Shown: positions 7,041 to 10,848 of the stretch, one piece after another
Layout of the letters: each line of letters starts with the position of its first letter
How positions within the stretch are numbered: position 1 is the first letter of the stretch
Assembly (NCBI GenBank): GCA_003024985.2
Contig: PXIH01S0001103.1
Strand: one strand, 5' to 3'
Length of the DNA stretch: 10,848 nucleotides
Source: Euperipatoides rowelli
Lineage: Eukaryota; Onychophora; Udeonychophora; Euonychophora; Peripatopsidae
Made by a program: the position numbers and the translations under genes
The notes under the pieces: generated by a model
Told to the model about the DNA's origin: nothing
Seen by the model: the letters and a program-made list of their open reading frames with translations, nothing else
The model's database searches: none

Positions 7041-8189
7041 TTGAGAACNTTTTCTTCTATTTGTTAAAATATAAAAAGAATAAATAAATAAATAAATAAG
7101 TACGGTAGTCTAAATGCTATTGTAAAAATTAATAGAATTTTCAGCTCGTGATTTGCCATGAACTATATTCAATCATTTTCTGCTTAATAAAACACCAAGT
7201 AGATTTGTTTACGATTATCAATGTGGTGACTTGTGGTCAGTATTCTTGCTATTTATTCTTTATTTTTATAATAATTGTGGAAAAGAATGGGGAAAAGAAA
7301 GTGTTTCCTTAATGATGCCTTAAAAAAAAAAAAAAAAGCTTTAATCAACAACGATAAATCTTAAGAAGAAAAAGATCGGAGATCATATCTTATCCATAGT
7401 GTAAATTTTTTAAAAAAAGATTGATGGGTCATTCCATGTCAAATCAACAAGCCTCACAACCTGACTATCACCAATTTTAGTGAAATTCACAGGATTGGTT
7501 CTACCCATGAAGTTATGAAAGAAAATAGTTTTTTTAGATTTTTCAACCGCTTTGTTTTTTGTTTAGGGATCGGTAAAAAAACTAGAAAAAATNAAATGGT
7601 GAAATCCTTAATTTCATTAACTTGAAAATTAGATTTACAATAAAATTTAATAAGATTCATTAAATATTTTTATTTTTCAAAGATTATTTATTTTTATTTT
7701 TTTATTATAAACGTATGTACTTAATCCGAAACGAAACCAAAAGCCGTCACAACCGCNGTGTTAGATTAGCTTATCATCCGTGGATAATGTATAGTAGGCA
7801 GGCTACATGGCGCTCATTACATTATTTTGCAGGCTACACCTGTAATTTAAAAACAACAAACCAATAACTGTTATTATGCAATTTACTGTAAATACTGTAG
7901 CTATGCTGCTACGGTAATATTAATTTAGAAATTGTAATTAGAATACCAAATTTTCCTTACATTAATTTTCTTAATTAGAACCTTTTAGTAAATTATTTTA
8001 GTGAAGTGACAGATTGGCAATGCAGAACTACGATAGCTTTTATGGAAGTTTAAAACATTATGGCAGAGATAATGGAATAAAGCAGCACTTTCATGGTTTT
8101 CTTCACATCAAATTACTTTGTAAACTGTTAAATAATTGATTCACAGCATTAATGGATGTAAATCTCAGAGCTTTGAGATCAGCCTCCAT
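7041..8189. other. Gene-free AT-rich stretch with simple repeats and ambiguous bases
   Basis: No gene is supported. It contains an (AAAT)n microsatellite at about 7079-7098 and A/T runs. One more complex block at about 7426-7530 starts GGGTCATTCCATGTCAAATC and feels like an interspersed repeat, but I cannot name it. Single undetermined bases occur at 7049, 7593 and 7757. Confidence 0.5.
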
Positions 8190-8231
8190 TCAAGGTAATG
8201 ATAAGTAATATCAAGGTAATGATCAGTAATA
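8190..8231 (+). repeat. Two 21-bp tandem units
   Basis: TCAAGGTAATGATAAGTAAT(A) at 8190-8210 is repeated at 8211-8231 with one mismatch. Just upstream is a near-palindrome ATCTCAGAGCTTTGAGAT (8162-8179). Confidence 0.85.
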
Positions 8232-8844
8232 TCAACCTTCTCTAGCCAAAGAAAAATTTAATGATAATCCAAATCATGGAGTTCATTGCATTACAATTTT
8301 TTGGGAAAGGCTTGCTTTTCAATTCATTGGATTACTAAAGCAAAGCTTCAGTATATATATTATCTATGAAAATTGACATTTAATACTGAGAATTAAAGGT
8401 CAGAAGTTATTAGAAATATTTACAGTATATATTAAAAATAATTGAATACTAGAATCAAAACTCTTTAGAAGTCCAAACTTTAAGTGGTGGTGATAATCTA
8501 TGAATAAAATCAAGTGTTTTAGTCAATTCCTTTCAAGATGAATTTTATAAAATTCTTGCATTTATGAAGTCTAACATTGATTTTGACATCATTAGTCAAT
8601 CAGATGCTAACAAATTTAATAAAACCATTACATAATAAGTTTACATTAATAAATCTTAGATAATTAAACCTGGATTTTGCAGGTTTCAGCTATAAAAGTT
8701 TAAGAACAGGCAAGAATTTGTTACTGGCATAATCAACCTAAGTTAATATTTTGTTGGATGACTTCCTTTTTTTTTTATCAAAAGCTAAAATAAGATGTTA
8801 ATAAAAAAGAAGTAAATTAAAGCAGGCTACAAAAATTTTATTAC
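8232..8844. other. Probable intron downstream of the PANK exon
   Basis: No gene is visible. On the minus strand this directly follows the splice donor at 8844-8843. It lacks any segment encoding the expected continuation (a GGGTF-type motif), so the intron continues leftwards. Confidence 0.6.
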
Positions 8845-9089
8845 CTGGTACCACTAACACGACAGTAGTTATCGGGAGAACTCACAGCCAATATGCTTAC
8901 TCCAGAACCTATGTTGACTACAAGATAAGGGTAAGGGTTTTTAAAATCATAGGGTACTTTATGACATTTTTCATCATCACTAGGTTGCTTCCAATAGTAA
9001 CATTCTTTAGAATAATTATCATCAATATAATGAATACCATGAATTAAAGAGTCCAGCTCATCAAATTTGTGCAATTCTAAATTTAAAGT
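8845..9089 (-). CDS. fbl: Pantothenate kinase (PANK/Fumble family), one internal exon
   Basis: Pantothenate kinase phosphorylates pantothenate with ATP, the first and controlling step of coenzyme A synthesis. The 245-base exon is bounded by an acceptor (TTTTTCAG, AG at 9091-9090, with a pyrimidine-rich run) and a donor (GTAATA from 8844). It encodes 81 codons plus two bases, entering in phase 0 and leaving in phase 2. Exon residues 6-13 read LHKFDELD. Glu 11 aligns with the catalytic Glu138 of human PANK3. [11 protein letters not shown] carries Ser 62 and Ser 65 (PANK3 Ser192 and Ser195), and Arg 77 in NYCRVSGT matches Arg207. Spacing is three residues shorter than human PANK3. The split last codon (AG+) fits the conserved Ser of the family's GTS. 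This is about a quarter of a typical catalytic domain; no other exon is in the window. Family confidence is high. The symbol follows the insect orthologue and depends on the host being an insect. Confidence 0.93.
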
Positions 9090-9226
9090 CTGAAAAATAA
9101 AAATAAATATTAATTATTGTCGAAGAAAATTAAATATTCACTAATAAATGAAAATATGTGAATTGAGTGAGTTTAGAAATAAAATTCACAGATTATGTTG
9201 TAAGCAGTGAGCACAATATTGTCTAA
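9090..9226. other. Start of the upstream PANK intron
   Basis: On the minus strand this lies before the splice acceptor. The 20 bases next to it are almost all T with few A (TTTATTTTTATTTTTCAG). No upstream exon is visible here or further right. Confidence 0.6.
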
Positions 9227-9339
9227 TTAACACTTTCACTGCAGATGACTCGGAGCCAAGTCATGCTGACTCGAATCCGAGTCGTTTGTGTTACAAGTTT
9301 CAAAATGTAGCCTAAATATGAATTGGACAACAGTGTTAA
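9227..9339. mobile_element. Possible piggyBac-like MITE with TTAA ends
   Basis: TTAACACT (9227-9234) is inverted as AGTGTTAA (9332-9339), giving TTAA at both outer edges, the piggyBac target site. The left end continues CACTTTCACTGCAGATGAC, resembling the CCCTTTCACTGCC..ATGAC starts of piggyBac-type elements as I remember them. It is followed by a GC-rich block of nested palindromes (9245-9283), including GACTCGAATCCGAGTC. Inverted similarity beyond eight bases is poor and no transposase is present. It may be a small non-autonomous element or a solo end. Confidence 0.35.
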
Positions 9340-9522
9340 GCATTTGTTTATTATTTAGGAACAAAATAGAAAATAAAAAAGCATATTTCTGGATCGTTTG
9401 AAATTTTCTTTAGTTTTGGGATATTATTTTCACGCTCTATCAAGCGATTCGGAAATTTTGACTTTCGGGTAGCCTAATAAAAATATTATAAAACATTTAA
9501 GAATAAGCTTAGCCTATAGGCT

Positions 9523-9568
9523 ACATTTTTAAAATCAAAATTTAATGCAGATTTCAAAAATCAAAACC
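9523..9568 (-). repeat. Dispersed 46-bp repeat, copy 2 (inverted partner of 141-186)
   Basis: ACATTTTTAAAATCAAAATT begins a 46-bp segment matching the reverse complement of 141-186 at 44 positions. Left of it is the perfect palindrome TAGCCTATAGGCTA (9510-9523). Similarity to the first copy ends at both borders. Confidence 0.7.
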
Positions 9569-9655
9569 AAAAAAATTCTAACTCCATCGAAAGAAAAACA
9601 GCAATGGAAAAATCTAAGATGAACTGGCTTTTTTTCTTTTTTTTTTTAATAGCAG

Positions 9656-10053
9656 GCATTTAGATAAAAAAAAAAAAATATGTTAGCTGGATTAAATTAC
9701 TGTTTAGAAATTTAAATTCCTGATAAAAAATAGAAAAAAAAATATTATTTAGCTTAAGTTTTTTTTATCTGTTATAGATTTTGAAATATTTAACATAATG
9801 TCTTATTTGGACATACAATAGGCTAAATATGTTGTATGCTGACATTTAGAAAAAAAATGATAAAAAAAAATCTGTTAGTTGGATATGCCTATCATTTTTT
9901 TTTATATATTTCAATTCCTGATAAAAAATATGAGATTTTTTTTTTTTTTAATCTATTCTAGATATTCAAATATTTAGCATATTGTCTTATTTGGTCATTT
10001 GAGTTCAAAAATCCACTTTTGCCTAATGAATTTGTTGTATGCCGACATTTAGA
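9656..10053 (+). repeat. Tandem repeat of about 185-203 bp, two units plus a partial third
   Basis: Unit 1 (9656-9840) and unit 2 (9841-10043) share the same order of words: CATTTAGA + A-run, TGTTAG(C/T)TGGAT, ATT(C)CTGATAAAAAAT, TCTATTCTAGAT-like text, AATATTTA(A/G)CATA, TGTCTTATTTGG and TTGTTGTATGC. A third unit starts GACATTTAGA at 10044. The copies are diverged, with several indels. They do not encode protein. Confidence 0.75.
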
Positions 10054-10084
10054 NTATTGTTTATTTTTTTTTTGTTTTTGTTTT

Positions 10085-10240
10085 TGCTTGGTTCTGTTCT
10101 ACATGTATTTGTATGATTTTGTTATTGTTAGCCTATACCTTTATGTTGTATGGTTTGTACACAATGTTGTGATATAACATTGTATCTGTAAAAGCATTTG
10201 CTTAAATCTACAGTATGAATAAATTAAATTAAATTAAAAT
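10085..10240 (+). mobile_element. Probable 3' end of a second non-LTR retrotransposon with (AAATT)n tail
   Basis: The stretch ends ATCTGTAAAAGCATTTGCTTAAATCTACAGTATGAATAAA and then AAATT units to 10240. Its layout and the words ATCTGTAAAA, ACAGTA and AATAAA parallel the 3' end at 5615-5672, suggesting a related CR1-like family. No coding part is attached, so it would be a strongly 5'-truncated copy. The left border is a guess. Confidence 0.4.
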
Positions 10241-10568
10241 CTGTGCAGTTTTTTTTAAATTATTTTTGATCAAAAATAAAATACAATATTATAAAATAAG
10301 CATTAATTGAAGTTTTATTTCCTAAACTAAATTTCTACCAATTTGAAAACATCATTACGTAATATTTTGAACTGAAGAAAGCTAATTAAAGGAGTTAGGC
10401 TACTTTATTTATTCCTCTATTACTCTGGCCTACACTGTAATTTACATATAAAAATATTGTCTATCTAAAAGCAGGATAGAACTGCAGAATAACCCAAATT
10501 GGCGAAATAATATTAAATCTGCTGGATTAATCACTGATCGCATGTTAAAAGGCGAATTTTGCCTTTTA
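10241..10568. other. Gene-free AT-rich stretch
   Basis: No gene or clear element is visible. TAGGCTA-type words occur near 10397 and 10427. Confidence 0.5.
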
Positions 10569-10640
10569 GTAAATGATGTGATTTATTACCAGATCTAATA
10601 TCCCTCCGCCAGTATGAGTAGTAGGATACACCGTGAAAGT
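10569..10640 (-). pseudogene. Tiny endonuclease-like shard of a non-LTR element
   Basis: A 24-codon minus-strand frame reads YPTTHTGGGILDLVI, which fits the PTH...LDLVIT motif in the apurinic-type endonuclease of non-LTR retrotransposons. Upstream, another frame reads LNFHG, which would fit the preceding part after a frameshift. It is too short to be sure and could be chance. Confidence 0.3.
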
Positions 10641-10848
10641 TCAATCTTCTGATATGTTTCTCCGAAAATCTATCTTTCTTGGAAAATCACGATCCCGGTA
10701 AATGTTAGCACTCTAATTATTAAGCGAAATAAATGACCAGACATTATGAGCAATTATTTACCTATATTTTAAAAATCAAAATTAGAATAGGCCTAATGGT
10801 TTATGTATTTTGGTAGAATTTATTCTATAGAATATATTAGATTTTAAA
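10641..10848. other. AT-rich sequence, nothing recognised
   Basis: A TAGGCCTA word occurs near 10788. I see no supported feature to the right edge. Confidence 0.5.

Noticed and set aside
9265-9285. tRNA T-arm-like GACTCGAATCCGAGTC
   Set aside because: No acceptor stem, anticodon arm or A box around it; better read as part of the palindromic block of the possible MITE.
7049-10054. Undetermined bases at 7049, 7593, 7757 and 10054
   Set aside because: Single assembly ambiguities, not biology; none falls in a coding feature.
10569-10640. TGGG motif as the PANK exon preceding 9089 (family ATGGGAFKFE-type motif)
   Set aside because: The residues after TGGG (ILDLVI then a stop) do not fit PANK, whereas they fit a non-LTR endonuclease motif.

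Overview
The window is AT-rich eukaryotic DNA with no bacterial-style gene organisation. It most resembles an animal genome, probably an arthropod and perhaps an insect. The evidence is one spliced coding exon of a eukaryotic-type pantothenate kinase (closest in my recollection to insect Fumble/PANK, with an ECYYW...PYDF...NPYP pattern), several decayed animal transposable elements, and long gene-free AT-rich stretches. TAGGCTA/TAGGCCTA words recur throughout the non-coding DNA. I cannot assign a species.

Layout: positions 1-141 look like one end of a hAT-type DNA transposon running off the left edge. It is followed by a 45-46 bp sequence that recurs inverted near 9.5 kb. A short unassigned open frame lies at 234-407, and a degenerate short-word repeat at 449-553. 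From about 554 to 5672 lies a dead CR1-like non-LTR retrotransposon on the + strand: endonuclease end, linker, start of the reverse transcriptase, C-terminal tail, 3' UTR and (TAAA)n tail. It is split at 1314/4707 by a 3392-bp Ty3/gypsy-type LTR retrotransposon (1315-4706). That element has both LTRs, a gag with zinc knuckles, an aspartic protease, a reverse transcriptase cut off after its start, and a frameshifted integrase. Both elements carry many frameshifts, stops and internal deletions; neither could move by itself.

Positions 5673-8844 hold no gene I can support. They do hold an unusual pair of near-perfect hairpins (6121-6226) inside a possible 460-bp MITE, a possible Harbinger-type terminus near 7002, and short tandem repeats. 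On the minus strand, 9089-8845 is the pantothenate kinase exon, with clean splice sites and the expected catalytic residues. The next downstream coding exon (expected to begin with a GGGTF-type motif) is not in the window. The whole left 8.8 kb, including the nested transposons, is therefore most simply read as intron of this gene, with the retroelements antisense to it.

To the right (9090-10848) are a possible piggyBac-like MITE with TTAA ends (9227-9339), a two-unit tandem repeat of about 190-200 bp (9656-10053), a second non-LTR 3' end with an (AAATT)n tail (to 10240), and a very short minus-strand endonuclease-like shard (10569-10640). I found no previously undescribed multi-gene system. 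The strongest observations are the nested retroelement, the PANK exon inside very long introns, and the hairpin pair at 6.1-6.2 kb.
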